Source: Rhodoluna limnophila
GTDB taxonomy: Bacteria; Actinomycetota; Actinomycetes; Actinomycetales; Microbacteriaceae
NCBI RefSeq assembly: GCF_005845365.1
Contig: NZ_CP040509.1
Coordinates: 806,001-870,000 of the forward strand
Length of the DNA: 64,000 nt
Reading direction: 5' to 3'
The notes under the pieces are model-generated. The model saw nothing but the letters and a program-made list of their open reading frames with translations, was not told the origin of the DNA and did no database searches. Shown here in pieces: positions 1 to 10,135 of the stretch. Both the position numbers and the translations under genes were made by a program. Positions within the stretch are counted from its first letter, which is position 1, and each line of letters opens with the position of its first letter.

Positions 1-93
1 GCCAAAAGCCACTAGCATGGCAAAAAATACGACAAATGACTCGAAAGCCATGAGCATTGAGCCCAGAGTTCGTTGGGTAGAACGGTTACGCAT
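1..93 (-). CDS. DUF4233 family membrane protein (partial, 3' end off window)
   Basis: Reading the minus strand from the ATG at 93 gives 31 codons in frame to the window edge, beginning [13 protein letters not shown] and running into a hydrophobic stretch (residues 16-31) that starts a membrane helix. Small DUF4233 membrane proteins are usually encoded directly after folC in actinobacteria, and both the N-terminal pattern (short basic start, then FESFVVFF) and the position fit. The ATG lies inside the last codons of folC, an 8-base overlap, so the two are probably translationally coupled. Function is unknown. The rest of the gene is outside the window. Confidence 0.7.
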   Translation of the reverse strand, partial: MRNRSTQRTLGSMLMAFESFVVFFAMLVAFG

Positions 94-1459
94 CTTGTTC
101 GGCCTCTATCTGTTTTAGTTTTAGAACCTCGCCGACCAGTGTTATCGAGCCGGTTGCGACGATTGCCCCGGCTTGACCAGCCGGCAGCATCAGGATTGCT
201 TCAGCCATGGCCCACTGAGGATTCGACTGAACCCGAACACGATCCTCGCCGAAAACTTCACGGGCCAAAACGGCCAGTTCTTCAGCAGGTATCGCCCGCG
301 GAGACGCGGACTGAGTGATGACAAATTCTACGAAAGAGTCATCGAGCTCTTCGAGGAGAGCTCGGGCATCTTTTTCGGCCAAAATCGAAACCACACCAAT
401 TGCATATGGTGAGCCGAAATCGTCCTTTAGCGCCTTAGCAAGCGATTTTGCGCCCTCTGGGTTATGCGCGGCATCAAGAATGGTTAGCGGCTCGCGCCCA
501 ACCACCTGCAAACGGCCTGGCGAAGAAAAGTCAGCGAAGGCAGCACGCACGACATCGTCCATAATCCTCTGGTCTCCGCCGCCGAGAAAAGCCTCAACTG
601 CGGCCACCGCAAGGGCTGCATTCTGAGCTTGATAGAAGCCGTGAACCGGAAGGTTCAAGTCGTGATACTCGCCGGCAAGTGTTCGAATAGAAACAGTCTG
701 GCCAAGGATGTTCGGCTCAGACGAAAGCACTTCGAAACCAACGCCGTACGCAGTCATTTTTTCGGCAACTTCGGCGGCACGAACCTCAAGCTGCTCGAAT
801 GCCTCGGCCGACTGAGTTGAACTGAGCACGATTGAGCCGGGTTTGATAATTCCAGCCTTGGTTTTGGCGATTGCAGCTAGGGTGTCACCCAAGCGGTCGG
901 CGTGATCGATGGAAATTGGCGTAAACACGGCCACATCACCATCAGCGACATTGGTTGAATCCCACTCTCCGCCCATACCAACTTCCAGCACCAAAACATC
1001 TACCGGAGCGTCAGCAAAGATTGAGAATCCCAAAACGGCAAGAGCTTCAAAGAAAGTCAACGGCTCTTCGCCGGATGCAGCTAATTCCTCGTCAACTAGG
1101 CCAAGGATCGGCTCGATTTCAGTCCATACCGAATAGAGACGCTCGTCACTGACTGGCTCTCCATCGAGAGACATACGCTCGTTGAGTTTGACTAGGTGCG
1201 GGCTCGTGAACCTTCCGGTTCGAAGTCCATGTTCACGTAACAGCCTCTCAGCGAAACGCGCTGTGCTGGTCTTGCCGTTGGTGCCGGTGATATGAATGAC
1301 ACGGTAAGCCTTTTGAGGGTCACCCAAAAGCTGGGTTGCCCTCAGCGTTGGCTCTAGTCTTGGCCTGATCTGATTCTCTGGAACCCGCTTCAAGAGCGCA
1401 GCCTCAACTTCTAGGGCTTTGTTCTCCCAATACTGGTCGGTTTCGCTAAATTCGCTCAA
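86..1459 (-). CDS. folC: Bifunctional dihydrofolate/folylpolyglutamate synthase
   Basis: A 457-residue cytoplasmic Mur-ligase-family enzyme that adds glutamate to dihydropteroate (making dihydrofolate) and then to reduced folates. The P-loop GTNGKTS is at residues 59-65, followed by the folate-site region ([11 protein letters not shown]) and the central ATP-binding domain ([17 protein letters not shown]). The C-terminal domain carries the [10 protein letters not shown] motif typical of FolC. Length is normal. The start is a TTG that overlaps the ileS stop (TTGA), so translation is coupled to ileS; the DUF4233 gene overlaps its 3' end in turn. The three genes form one operon read leftward from the promoter region near 4684-4750. 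It could in principle be a single-activity FPGS, but it is the only folC-like gene visible here. Confidence 0.95.
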   Translation of the reverse strand: MSEFSETDQYWENKALEVEAALLKRVPENQIRPRLEPTLRATQLLGDPQKAYRVIHITGTNGKTSTARFAERLLREHGLRTGRFTSPHLVKLNERMSLDGEPVSDERLYSVWTEIEPILGLVDEELAASGEEPLTFFEALAVLGFSIFADAPVDVLVLEVGMGGEWDSTNVADGDVAVFTPISIDHADRLGDTLAAIAKTKAGIIKPGSIVLSSTQSAEAFEQLEVRAAEVAEKMTAYGVGFEVLSSEPNILGQTVSIRTLAGEYHDLNLPVHGFYQAQNAALAVAAVEAFLGGGDQRIMDDVVRAAFADFSSPGRLQVVGREPLTILDAAHNPEGAKSLAKALKDDFGSPYAIGVVSILAEKDARALLEELDDSFVEFVITQSASPRAIPAEELAVLAREVFGEDRVRVQSNPQWAMAEAILMLPAGQAGAIVATGSITLVGEVLKLKQIEAEQDA

Positions 1460-4400
1460 CGTTTTTCCACCAAAACAGCAACCTGCTGACCGTCACCGAC
1501 GGCAACTGCCGCATCAGTGACTGCCGCGGTGACTGAATCAAGTTCAACAGTCAAAGTTTCTGACTTAACCAGTTCAGCATGCGCATTTACTGCCGCAAGA
1601 ACATCAGCGTCGGCAGTCAATGTCAGTTTGATTCGGTCGCTTACGTCCAAGCCAGCCTCTTTACGGGCGTTTTGAACGGCACGGATAACATCGCGAGCCA
1701 GGCCCTCTGCTGCCAACTCCGTTGAAACAGCACCGTCGAGAATCAAGAAACCGGTCGGAAGGATCCCAATGTGATCGGTAGATTCCTCTCCAGAATCGGC
1801 CTTTGCGACCAAGTCGATGGAATACTCACCCTCGATTAGCTCTACCCCACCAACCACGACCTTGCCGTCGGCGTCTGACCAGTCACCAGACTTCGAGGCC
1901 TGGATGACTGCCTGAACGCTCTTACCGATTCGAGGGCCGGCTGCACGGGAGTTGACTGTCAATCGCTTTACTACACCAAATTCATCGGCTGAGTCCAGTG
2001 ACATTTCGACCAGCTTGACCGACTTTACGTTCAACTCCTCAGCAATAATGCCGCTGAACTGCTCGAGCTCAGCCGCTTGCTTAGTAACAACAGTGAGGGT
2101 AGCTAACGGAAGGCGAACTCTAAGACCAGCTGTCTTTCGAAGGCTGTTGGCCACAGAGCTAACGGTTCGCACCTGGTCCATCGCTGATACCAAAGCGGCA
2201 TCGTGCGGCAAGCCGGTTGCATCTGGCCAGTTTTCAAGGTGGACACTTCGTCCACCGGTCAGGCCACGCCAGATTTCTTCAGTCACCATCGGAAGCAATG
2301 GCGCTGCCACGCGGCACACAATCTCAAGAATCGTGTAGAGGGTGTCGAATGCCTCCGCTGAGCCCTCCCAGAAGCGATCACGAGAGCGTCGAACGTACCA
2401 GTTTGTCAAGACATCCGCGAAGTCGCGCAGGGCACCAGTCGCAGAATATGAGTCAAATCGGTTCAGGTGTTGCTCAACCTCGATAACCAAATCGTGGGCT
2501 TTAGACAACAGGTAACGGTCAAGGACATCGGTGCTGTCTACCGACCACTTAGCCTCATAGTTTGCTGCGTTTGCATACAGCGAGAAGAAGTAATAGGTGT
2601 TCCACAAAGGCAAAAGCACCTGGCGAACGCCCTCACGGATTCCCTGCTCAGTAACGATTAGATTGCCACCACGAAGGATAGGGCTGGACAGCAGGAACCA
2701 ACGCATAGCATCGGCGCCATCGCGGTCAAAGACCTCGTTCACATCTGGATAGTTCCGCAAAGACTTGGACATCTTTTGGCCGTCGTTACCCAAAATGATG
2801 CCGTGCGAAACCGCAGACTTGAACGCTGGGCGGTCAAATAGTGCGGTTGAAAGGACGTGCAAGGTGTAGAACCAACCGCGGGTCTGACCCACATACTCAA
2901 CGATGTAGTCACCCGGGTTGTGCGAGTCAAACCAATCGCGGTTCTCGAACGGATAGTGAGCCTGCGCGAAAGGCATGGAACCTGACTCGAACCAGCAATC
3001 CAGAACCTCAGGAACTCGACGCATTGTTGACTTGCCGGTTGGGTCATCTGGGTTTGGTCGGGTCAATTCATCAATAACCGGGCGGTGGAAGTCTTCAGGG
3101 CGGACACCAAAGTCACGTTCCATCTCATCGAGAGAACCGTAGACATCGATGCGTGGGTAATTTGGATCGTCCGACTTCCATACAGGAATCGGAGCGCCCC
3201 AGAATCGGTTTCGGCTGATGGCCCAATCGCGGACGTTTTCCAACCACTTTCCGAAAGAACCATCTTTGGTGTGGTCAGGAGTCCAATCGATCTGCTGATT
3301 TAGCTCAAGCATGCGATCGCGCAACTTTGTAGTCTCCACAAACCAAGACGAAACAGCCTTGTAGATGAGCGGGTTCTTGCAGCGGTAACAGTGCGGATAG
3401 GAGTGCTCGTAGCTTGCCTGACGCAGTACTCGCCCGTTGGTCCTTAGGAGCTGAGAAATCGGCTTGTTGGCCTCGAAAACGTGCTGACCCTCGAAGTCAG
3501 TGATCAGAGAGTTAAACTCGCCGCGCTCGTTGATCGAAACGTAGGTCGGAATACCTGCAGCATTACAAACGTTCTGGTCGTCCTCACCATAAGCCGGAGC
3601 CTGGTGGACGATGCCGGTACCGTCGGAATCGGCAACGTAATCTGCCACGACCACCTGCCAGGCATTTGCAATCTCAAACTTTTCTGAATCCGCGTAGTAA
3701 TCGAACAAGCGCTCATAACGTAGACCGGCCAGGTCTTCACCAAGGTGGACCTCTGATACAGCAGCCAGAGCATCCTCTGCGGACTCGTAACCCAAGTCCT
3801 TGGCGTAACCACCGAGCAGCGACTTGGCAAGCACGTACTTAGTGCCAGGCTGACCGCCGTCGGCTGCACCGTCAGCACCAGCCGGAACAACGGCGTATTC
3901 GATTTTTGGACCAACTGCCAACGCAAAGTTAGTCGGCAGCGTCCACGGTGTGGTGGTCCATGCCAACAGCCTGGCGCCCGACAACTTCTGACCCGCAGAG
4001 ATCGGGAACGTGACGGTTAGTGTTTGATCCTGGCGATTCTTGTAAACCTCGTCATCCATGCGCAACTCATGGTTGGACAACGGAGTTTCACAGCGCCAGC
4101 AGTATGCCAAAACCTTGAAACCCTCGTAGATGAGACCCTTCTTGTGAAGCTCACTGAAGGCCCAAAGCACCGATTCGGTGTAATCCTTGTCGAGGGTCTT
4201 GTAGTCGTTATCAAAGTCAACCCAGCGTGCCTGGCGGGTGACGTAACTGCGCCACTCTTCGGTGTACTTCAACACCGATGTTTTGCAATAAGCGTTGAAC
4301 TTATCGATTCCAAACTTCTCGATCTCTGGGCGACCTGAGATTTTTAGCTGGCGCTCGGCTTCAACCTCGGCTGGCAAACCATGGGTATCCCAGCCGAAAC

Positions 4401-4683
4401 GACGTTCGACTCGGTATCCCTGCATGGTCTTGAACCTTGGAACCATGTCCTTGGCGTAGCCAGTGAGAAGGTGGCCGTAGTGCGGCAACCCGTTTGCAAA
4501 TGGAGGGCCATCGTAGAAAACAAATTCCTCGGCATCAGCAGCTTTTCTCTGGTCAATTGAAGCTTGAAAAGTGCCGTCCTGCTCCCAATAGGCCAGAATC
4601 TTCTCTTCAACGCCAGGGAAGCTAGGGCTTGGGTTTACACCCTCGCGCGCGGCGTTAGAGAGGTCATTGTTCTTGGGATACAT
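1456..4683 (-). CDS. ileS: Isoleucyl-tRNA synthetase (long, type 2 class)
   Basis: A 1075-residue class Ia synthetase that charges tRNA-Ile with isoleucine. The ATP-binding HIGH-type motif is [12 protein letters not shown] at 60-71 (HYGH variant), and KMSKS is at 637-641 followed by LRNYPD. The editing domain lies between, and an anticodon-binding domain of the long C-terminal type follows. The length and the GLPHYGH signature match the eukaryote-like IleRS2 class common in actinobacteria, which as a family tends to be less sensitive to mupirocin (family knowledge, not shown here). The start ATG at 4683 has no strong ribosome binding site. Only 69 bases separate it from the divergent valS reading frame, too short for the T-box leader that controls ileS in many other actinobacteria. 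Confidence 0.96.
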   Translation of the reverse strand: MYPKNNDLSNAAREGVNPSPSFPGVEEKILAYWEQDGTFQASIDQRKAADAEEFVFYDGPPFANGLPHYGHLLTGYAKDMVPRFKTMQGYRVERRFGWDTHGLPAEVEAERQLKISGRPEIEKFGIDKFNAYCKTSVLKYTEEWRSYVTRQARWVDFDNDYKTLDKDYTESVLWAFSELHKKGLIYEGFKVLAYCWRCETPLSNHELRMDDEVYKNRQDQTLTVTFPISAGQKLSGARLLAWTTTPWTLPTNFALAVGPKIEYAVVPAGADGAADGGQPGTKYVLAKSLLGGYAKDLGYESAEDALAAVSEVHLGEDLAGLRYERLFDYYADSEKFEIANAWQVVVADYVADSDGTGIVHQAPAYGEDDQNVCNAAGIPTYVSINERGEFNSLITDFEGQHVFEANKPISQLLRTNGRVLRQASYEHSYPHCYRCKNPLIYKAVSSWFVETTKLRDRMLELNQQIDWTPDHTKDGSFGKWLENVRDWAISRNRFWGAPIPVWKSDDPNYPRIDVYGSLDEMERDFGVRPEDFHRPVIDELTRPNPDDPTGKSTMRRVPEVLDCWFESGSMPFAQAHYPFENRDWFDSHNPGDYIVEYVGQTRGWFYTLHVLSTALFDRPAFKSAVSHGIILGNDGQKMSKSLRNYPDVNEVFDRDGADAMRWFLLSSPILRGGNLIVTEQGIREGVRQVLLPLWNTYYFFSLYANAANYEAKWSVDSTDVLDRYLLSKAHDLVIEVEQHLNRFDSYSATGALRDFADVLTNWYVRRSRDRFWEGSAEAFDTLYTILEIVCRVAAPLLPMVTEEIWRGLTGGRSVHLENWPDATGLPHDAALVSAMDQVRTVSSVANSLRKTAGLRVRLPLATLTVVTKQAAELEQFSGIIAEELNVKSVKLVEMSLDSADEFGVVKRLTVNSRAAGPRIGKSVQAVIQASKSGDWSDADGKVVVGGVELIEGEYSIDLVAKADSGEESTDHIGILPTGFLILDGAVSTELAAEGLARDVIRAVQNARKEAGLDVSDRIKLTLTADADVLAAVNAHAELVKSETLTVELDSVTAAVTDAAVAVGDGQQVAVLVEKR

Positions 4684-4766
4684 GCAAGGCTTTCTTAGCT
4701 GTAATCAGAAGGATTTCTACTATCAATGTTAACCTGTAACAAACCCTTTTTTTGGAGACTTACAGC

Positions 4767-7394
4767 GTGAATACTGCCTCATCTGGCTCATTGAGCAACA
4801 TCCTTGCCCCTGCTACCACCCCAGAAAAGGTGGGCGTCGAAGGCCTGGAAGACAAATGGGCCCTGCGCTGGGAAGAAGACGGCACCTACCACTTCCGCCG
4901 TGAAGCTACGCGCGAGCAGATTTATTCAATCGACACCCCTCCTCCGACCGTTTCAGGCTCGCTTCACGTTGGTCACGTCTTTAGTTACACCCACACCGAT
5001 GTGGTTGCGCGTTTTAAGCGCATGTCAGGCTACGAGGTCTACTACCCGATGGGCTGGGATGACAACGGGCTTCCGACTGAACGTCGAGTCCAGAATTTCT
5101 TCGGTGTTCGCTGCGACCCGTCACTACCTTACGCAGAAGGCTTTGTTCCACCATTCGAGGGCGGAGATAACAAGTCTTCGAAGGCTGCCGATCAGGTCCC
5201 AATTTCACGCCGAAACTTCATCGAATTGTGTGAAAAGCTAACCACCGAAGACGAGAAGCAGTTTGAAGCGCTCTGGCGCCGTCTGGGCCTTTCAGTTGAC
5301 TGGAACCAGACCTACCAAACCATTTCACCTGCGGCCATCGCGGTTTCACAAAAGGCTTTCTTGAACAACCTCGCACGCGGCGAGGCCTACCAGTCGATGG
5401 CACCTACCCTTTGGGACATCACCTTCCGCACTGCAGTGGCTCAGGCGGAGCTCGAAGACCGGGAACAACCTGGCGCCTATCACCGCCTGGGCTTTGACGG
5501 GCCAGAGGGCAAGATTTTCATCGAGACCACTCGTCCTGAGCTGTTGCCAGCGTGTGTTGCCCTCGTGGCGCACCCAGATGACGAGCGCTACCAGTCGCTA
5601 TTTGGTAAGACGGTCACCACTCCCCTATTCGGTGTCGAAGTTCCAGTTGTCGCCCACCGCTTGGCGCAAATCGACAAGGGATCAGGTATTGCCATGATCT
5701 GTACCTTTGGTGACGTGACTGACGTAATTTGGTGGCGTGAACTCGACCTGCCCAACCGCGCAATCCTTGGCTGGGATGGTCGAATCATTGAGGAAATGCC
5801 AGATGCCATTACTTCTGAAAAGGGCAAGGCAGCCTATGCCGAGTTGGTTGGTAAAACCGTATTCTCAGCAAAGCAGCGAGTTGTAGAGCTACTCAAAGAG
5901 TCTGGCGACATGGTTGGAGACCCAAAGCCGATCACCCACGACGTTAAGTTTTTTGAAAAGGGAGACAAGCCTCTCGAGATTGTGTCTACTCGCCAGTGGT
6001 ACATCCGCAATGGCGGTCGCGACGCAGCACTTCGCGAACGACTAATCGAGCTGGGAAAAGACCTGAACTTTGTTCCAGATTTCATGCGCGTTCGATTCGA
6101 GAACTGGGTCAATGGGCTTACCGGTGACTGGCTAATTTCTCGCCAACGCTTCTTCGGCGTGCCAATTCCGGTTTGGTACCCGATTGATGCCAATGGTGAA
6201 ACCAACTTCGACTCACCACTGGTGCCGGCAGCAGATCAGCTTCCGATCGATCCATCCACAGATGTTCCAGACGGATACATTGCAGCCCAGCGCGGCGTTG
6301 CAGGCGGCTTTGTCGGCGAAATGGATATCATGGACACCTGGGCCACCTCGTCTTTGACACCTCAGCTGGCCGGAGGCTGGATTGAAGACCCTGAGAAGTT
6401 CGCCAAGGTATTCCCGTACGACTTGCGCCCACAGGGGCAAGACATCATCCGCACCTGGCTGTTCTCAACCCTCTTGCGTGCCGAGCAGGAGCATGGCGAA
6501 CTTCCATGGACTAACGCGGCAATCTCTGGATGGATTCTGGACCCCGACCGCAAGAAGATGTCAAAGTCAAAGGGCAACGTGGTTGTTCCTGCTGAGCCGA
6601 TTGATAACCATGGTGCCGACGCAGTCCGCTACTGGGCAGCCTCTGCGCGATTGGGCACCGACGCAGCCTTTGATGAAGGCCAGATGAAGGTTGGTCGCAG
6701 GCTCGCAGTGAAGCTACTGAATGCCGCCAAGTTTGCGCTTTCGTTTGAAGTACCTGCGGGCTCAACGGAAGTAACCGAACCGGTAGACCAGGCCATGCTC
6801 TTGAGCCTTGCTGACGTGGTTACTGCTGCGACAGATGCCTTCGAGGCATACGACCACACCAAAGCACTTGAACTTACCGAAAAGTTCTTCTGGGGCTTCA
6901 CCGATAACTACCTTGAGCTAGTCAAGGACCGCGCCTACAACGCCGATGGCTCGGTTTCAGCAGCTCAGCAGGCTTCGGCAGCAATCGCTCTTCGCAAGGC
7001 ACTTCACACAATGCTGCGCCTTTTCGCTCCGTTCTTGCCATTTGCAACCGATGAAGTCTGGGGTTGGTGGCAACAGGATGCGGGTTCAATCCACCGCGCT
7101 TCCTGGCCAACTACCGAAGAACTCACTGATGGCCTAGACGCGTCAAACCACGGCCTTCTAGAGCTAGCTGCGACCGCCTTGGTCGGCGTTCGCAAGGCAA
7201 AATCTGATGCCAAAGTTTCTATGAAAGCAGCGGTTGAATCGGCAGTGATCGAAGCTCCAGGAACCGTACTAACCAGCCTGCGCCTTCTTGAAGCCGACCT
7301 CAAATCGGTAGGCCGAATTGCAAGCTTGGGTTACGCCGAGGGTGAGGAACTCGCGATGGTTGACGTTATCCTGGCCGAGGTTCCTGAAGCCTAG
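4767..7394 (+). CDS. valS: Valyl-tRNA synthetase (archaeal/rickettsial-like class)
   Basis: Class Ia synthetase charging tRNA-Val. HVGH is at residues 67-70 and KMSKS at 597-601 (DRKKMSKSKGNVV). The region after the HIGH motif, MGWDDNGLPTERRVQ, is the form seen in archaeal and rickettsial ValRS, unlike the E. coli-type sequence with TDHAG. I set the start at GTG 4767 because GGAG at 4754-4757 lies nine bases ahead; this gives 875 residues. An in-frame TTG at 4752 overlaps that ribosome binding site and is unlikely to be used. The C-terminus lacks the long coiled-coil arm of E. coli-type ValRS, consistent with the shorter class. The gene is monocistronic: divergent from ileS and closed by the hairpin at 7404-7441. 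Confidence 0.95.
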   Translation: MNTASSGSLSNILAPATTPEKVGVEGLEDKWALRWEEDGTYHFRREATREQIYSIDTPPPTVSGSLHVGHVFSYTHTDVVARFKRMSGYEVYYPMGWDDNGLPTERRVQNFFGVRCDPSLPYAEGFVPPFEGGDNKSSKAADQVPISRRNFIELCEKLTTEDEKQFEALWRRLGLSVDWNQTYQTISPAAIAVSQKAFLNNLARGEAYQSMAPTLWDITFRTAVAQAELEDREQPGAYHRLGFDGPEGKIFIETTRPELLPACVALVAHPDDERYQSLFGKTVTTPLFGVEVPVVAHRLAQIDKGSGIAMICTFGDVTDVIWWRELDLPNRAILGWDGRIIEEMPDAITSEKGKAAYAELVGKTVFSAKQRVVELLKESGDMVGDPKPITHDVKFFEKGDKPLEIVSTRQWYIRNGGRDAALRERLIELGKDLNFVPDFMRVRFENWVNGLTGDWLISRQRFFGVPIPVWYPIDANGETNFDSPLVPAADQLPIDPSTDVPDGYIAAQRGVAGGFVGEMDIMDTWATSSLTPQLAGGWIEDPEKFAKVFPYDLRPQGQDIIRTWLFSTLLRAEQEHGELPWTNAAISGWILDPDRKKMSKSKGNVVVPAEPIDNHGADAVRYWAASARLGTDAAFDEGQMKVGRRLAVKLLNAAKFALSFEVPAGSTEVTEPVDQAMLLSLADVVTAATDAFEAYDHTKALELTEKFFWGFTDNYLELVKDRAYNADGSVSAAQQASAAIALRKALHTMLRLFAPFLPFATDEVWGWWQQDAGSIHRASWPTTEELTDGLDASNHGLLELAATALVGVRKAKSDAKVSMKAAVESAVIEAPGTVLTSLRLLEADLKSVGRIASLGYAEGEELAMVDVILAEVPEA

Positions 7395-7403
7395 AGCTAA
7401 AGA

Positions 7404-7441
7404 AAAATCCCGCCGGAGAAAACCTCTGGCGGGATTTTTTT
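7404..7441. terminator. Bidirectional intrinsic terminator between valS and clpX
   Basis: A 10-base perfect arm, AAATCCCGCC with GGCGGGATTT, encloses a short GGAG/CTCT extension and an A-rich loop. It is preceded by A residues and followed by T residues, so it can stop valS transcription rightward and clpX transcription leftward. It sits exactly between the two convergent stop codons. Confidence 0.9.
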
Positions 7442-7459
7442 CGGTCTAGACCCAGATAA

Positions 7460-8737
7460 CTAGGCTGACTTTGACTGACTAGTTGATTTGAAAGGCTCGA
7501 CAACAGGTTGAGCGCCTGTGGTAACTACGGACTCTGTAATGCGAACTACGCCCTGAACTTCACTGCCAGGAATCTCAAACATAACCGGACCGAGGATCTC
7601 CTCCATGATTGCGCGCAAACCACGGGCTCCGGTTTCACGGGCCACTGCTAGATCAGCAATTGCCACTAGCGCCTCGTGATCAAACTCCAGCTCAAAACCA
7701 TCAAGTTCGAACATCCTCTGATACTGCTTCACTAGAGCATTCTTTGGTTCGGTCAGAATTTGCATCAGGGCGCTTCGGTCAAGTGGGGTTACCGTCGCCA
7801 AGACCGGTAGGCGGCCAATGAACTCGGGAATTAGACCAAACTTACGGAGATCCTCGGGTTGAACTTCGGTGAAGATTTCAACGTTGTCGTTCTTACCCGC
7901 AATTGGTGATCCAAACCCGATGCCCTTTTTACCGGCTCGAGCAGAAATAATCTCTTCGAGCCCGGCAAAGGCTCCTGCAACGATGAACAGAACGTTGGTC
8001 GTGTCTAGTTGGATAAATTCCTGCTGCGGGTGCTTGCGACCACCCTGAGGCGGAACTGAGGCAACTGTGCCTTCCAGAATCTTCAAAAGCGCCTGCTGGA
8101 CACCCTCGCCCGATACATCGCGGGTAATCGATGGGTTCTCAGCTTTTCTAGAGATCTTGTCGATCTCATCAATGTAGATGATTCCGGTTTCGGCGCGCTT
8201 GACATCAAAATCTGCAGCCTGAAGAAGTTTGAGGAGAATGTTTTCAACGTCCTCACCAACGTAGCCGGCCTCGGTCAATGCGGTTGCGTCGGCAACAGCA
8301 AAAGGAACGTTCAAACGCTTTGCCAGAGTCTGGGCCAAGTAGGTCTTGCCACAACCGGTTGGGCCAATCATCAAAATGTTTGATTTGGCAATTTCAATTG
8401 AGTCGTGTTCTTTACCAGCAGCAGTGAGTGTGCCTCGACTGCGAAGACGCTTGTAATGGTTGTAAACGGCAACTGCCAGGGCCTTTTTGGCTTGATCCTG
8501 GCCAATCACGTATTCGTCAAGGAAGCCCTTGATTTCGCGAGGTTTTGGAAGGTCGATTTCTTCGACACCTTCAGCAACCGCAGCGCCAAGTTCCTCTTCA
8601 ATAATTTCGTTGCACAGCTCGATGCATTCGTCACAGATGTACACACCTGGACCGGCAATGAGTTTACGAACTTGCTTCTGGCTCTTTCCGCAAAAAGAGC
8701 ACTTGAGCATATCGCTTGATTCGCTGAGCTGAGTCAT
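7460..8737 (-). CDS. clpX: ClpX, ATP-dependent unfoldase of ClpXP
   Basis: A 425-residue AAA+ unfoldase that recognises tagged substrates and feeds them to the ClpP chamber. The N-terminal zinc-binding domain has Cys13, Cys16, Cys35 and Cys38. Walker A is GPTGCGKT at 125-132, and Walker B (IIYIDEID) is near 187. The pore-loop GYVGED segment follows Walker A, and sensor 2 ([11 protein letters not shown]) is near the C-terminus. It lies downstream of clpP1 and clpP2 on the same strand, 65 bases after clpP2, which gives the whole protease in one locus. The intervening hairpin may process or attenuate the transcript. The start is supported by an AAGG ribosome binding site. Confidence 0.97.
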   Translation of the reverse strand: MTQLSESSDMLKCSFCGKSQKQVRKLIAGPGVYICDECIELCNEIIEEELGAAVAEGVEEIDLPKPREIKGFLDEYVIGQDQAKKALAVAVYNHYKRLRSRGTLTAAGKEHDSIEIAKSNILMIGPTGCGKTYLAQTLAKRLNVPFAVADATALTEAGYVGEDVENILLKLLQAADFDVKRAETGIIYIDEIDKISRKAENPSITRDVSGEGVQQALLKILEGTVASVPPQGGRKHPQQEFIQLDTTNVLFIVAGAFAGLEEIISARAGKKGIGFGSPIAGKNDNVEIFTEVQPEDLRKFGLIPEFIGRLPVLATVTPLDRSALMQILTEPKNALVKQYQRMFELDGFELEFDHEALVAIADLAVARETGARGLRAIMEEILGPVMFEIPGSEVQGVVRITESVVTTGAQPVVEPFKSTSQSKSA

Positions 8738-8766
8738 AGAAAAACCTTATTGCCTAGAAGCGACAA

Positions 8767-8791
8767 TGCGGATGAGCCTCGCCCATCCGCA
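8767..8791 (-). other. Hairpin between clpP2 and clpX
   Basis: TGCGGATG and CATCCGCA form a perfect 8-bp stem with a 9-base loop in the 65-base spacer. It lacks a T-run on the minus strand, so it is more likely a processing or mRNA-stability element, or a weak attenuator, than a terminator. This is inference from structure alone. Confidence 0.45.
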
Positions 8792-8802
8792 CTATTCGAG
8801 TT

Positions 8803-9432
8803 TTACGCGTTTTTGCGCGAAGTAAGCACCTGATCGATAAGTCCGTAGTCCAGGGCCTCTGGAGCAGTCAGGATCTTGTCACGATCGATGTCTTTATTGA
8901 CCTCAGCAACGCTGCGCTTGGAGTGCTTTGACAGCGTGCTCTCCAACCACTCACGAAGGCGCATGATCTCTTTGGCCTGAATTTCGATGTCGGAAGCCTG
9001 GCCACGACCAGCATCACCGGTTGAAGGCTGGTGGATTAGAACACGCGCGTTAGGCAGAGCCAAACGCTTGCCCGGAGCACCGGCAGCCAACAGCACGGCT
9101 GCCGCCGAGGCAGCCTGGCCAAGGCAGACGGTCTGGATCTGTGGACGGATGTACTGCATGGTGTCGTAAATTGCAGTCATCGCAGTGAAAGAACCACCTG
9201 GTGAGTTGATGTACATGGTGATGTCGCGGTCTGGGTCCTGGGACTCCAGCACCAAGAGTTGGGCCATGATGTCATCGGCAGATGCGTCGTCAACCTGAAC
9301 ACCCAGGAAGACAATGCGGTCTTCGAAGAGCTTGTTGTATGGGTCCTGACGCTTGAAACCGTAGGAGGTGCGCTCCTCGAAGGTTGGCAGAATGTAGCGA
9401 GCCTCTGGGCTCTGGAAAATGTTCGAGTTCAT
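8803..9432 (-). CDS. clpP2: ClpP2, Clp protease proteolytic subunit
   Basis: A 209-residue S14 serine peptidase. The catalytic Ser109 is in GQAASAAAV and His134 in RVLIHQP; the triad Asp should fall in the C-terminal third. The N-terminal sequence [18 protein letters not shown] and the motif VDDASADD are typical of actinobacterial ClpP2, the subunit that docks ClpX or ClpC in the mixed ClpP1P2 tetradecamer (established in mycobacteria). It begins 20 bases after clpP1 with a good AGGAG ribosome binding site, so the two subunits are co-translated at similar levels. Confidence in the P1/P2 assignment comes from sequence and from the canonical gene order clpP1-clpP2-clpX. Confidence 0.95.
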   Translation of the reverse strand: MNSNIFQSPEARYILPTFEERTSYGFKRQDPYNKLFEDRIVFLGVQVDDASADDIMAQLLVLESQDPDRDITMYINSPGGSFTAMTAIYDTMQYIRPQIQTVCLGQAASAAAVLLAAGAPGKRLALPNARVLIHQPSTGDAGRGQASDIEIQAKEIMRLREWLESTLSKHSKRSVAEVNKDIDRDKILTAPEALDYGLIDQVLTSRKNA

Positions 9433-9452
9433 GGTTTCTCCTAAACCGAAAT

Positions 9453-10034
9453 CTAGTTGGCGCCTACGCCGGTTTCGCCGGCTGCGTACTTTTGGATGTG
9501 GTCGATGAAACCGTATTCGAGGGCCTGTTCGGCACTGAACCAGCGGTCACGGTCACCGTCCAGCATGATTTGCTCGACTGTCTTGCCGGTCTGCTCTGCA
9601 GTGATTGAAGCCAATTGACGCTTCATAGACATGATTAGCTCGGCCTGAGTCTGGATGTCTGAAGCGGTTCCGCCGAATCCACCGTGAGGCTGGTGTAGCA
9701 GAACGCGAGTGTTTGGGGTTGCATAGCGCTTTCCCTTGGTGCCCGATGAAAGCAGGAACTGCCCCATCGAGGCGCACATGCCAATGCCAACTGTGACGAT
9801 GTCATTTGGCACGTACTGCATGGTGTCGTAAATAGCCATACCCGCGGTGATTGAACCACCAGGCGAGTTGATGTAAAGGTAGATGTCCTTTTGTGAGTCT
9901 TCCGCGGCTAGAAGCAAGATCTTGGCACAGATCTCATTTGCCATATCGTCTCTAACTTCGGTGCCAAGCCAAATGATTCGGTCTTTAAGTAGACGATCAA
10001 AAGTACTGCTTGGGCCTTTTGGTGAGTCAGCCAT
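9453..10034 (-). CDS. clpP1: ClpP1, Clp protease proteolytic subunit
   Basis: A 193-residue S14 peptidase with Ser89 in GMCASMGQF and His114 in [10 protein letters not shown]. It is the first gene of the clpP1-clpP2-clpX run and forms a mixed ring with ClpP2. The start is set by AGGAG seven bases ahead of the ATG. A degenerate ClgR-like inverted motif lies 67-84 bases upstream, where a regulator of clp genes would be expected to bind. Confidence 0.95.
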   Translation of the reverse strand: MADSPKGPSSTFDRLLKDRIIWLGTEVRDDMANEICAKILLLAAEDSQKDIYLYINSPGGSITAGMAIYDTMQYVPNDIVTVGIGMCASMGQFLLSSGTKGKRYATPNTRVLLHQPHGGFGGTASDIQTQAELIMSMKRQLASITAEQTGKTVEQIMLDGDRDRWFSAEQALEYGFIDHIQKYAAGETGVGAN

Positions 10035-10100
10035 TGAAGAACTCCTATTTCTTGAGGTTGCCTGACAAACATAACTGGCAACACAGCAAAAAGAGGGGCT

Positions 10101-10118
10101 TGTTCGCCCGTGGCTAAA
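10101..10118 (-). promoter_or_regulatory. Candidate ClgR-type operator upstream of clpP1
   Basis: The segment TGTTCGCCCGTGGCTAAA partly matches the published corynebacterial ClgR pattern (A/T-rich, CGCY, five-base centre, RGCG-like half, A/T). I count about two mismatches in the core. It lies 67-84 bases before the clpP1 start in the only intergenic space available. No clgR gene is in the window. Treat it as a position-supported guess. Confidence 0.3.
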
Positions 10119-10135
10119 GCGTGGCTAATCCTTAG

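Noticed and set aside
4684-4766. T-box riboswitch ahead of ileS
   Set aside because: Only 69 bases separate ileS from the divergent valS reading frame, too short for a T-box stem I plus antiterminator, and no T-box sequence is visible.
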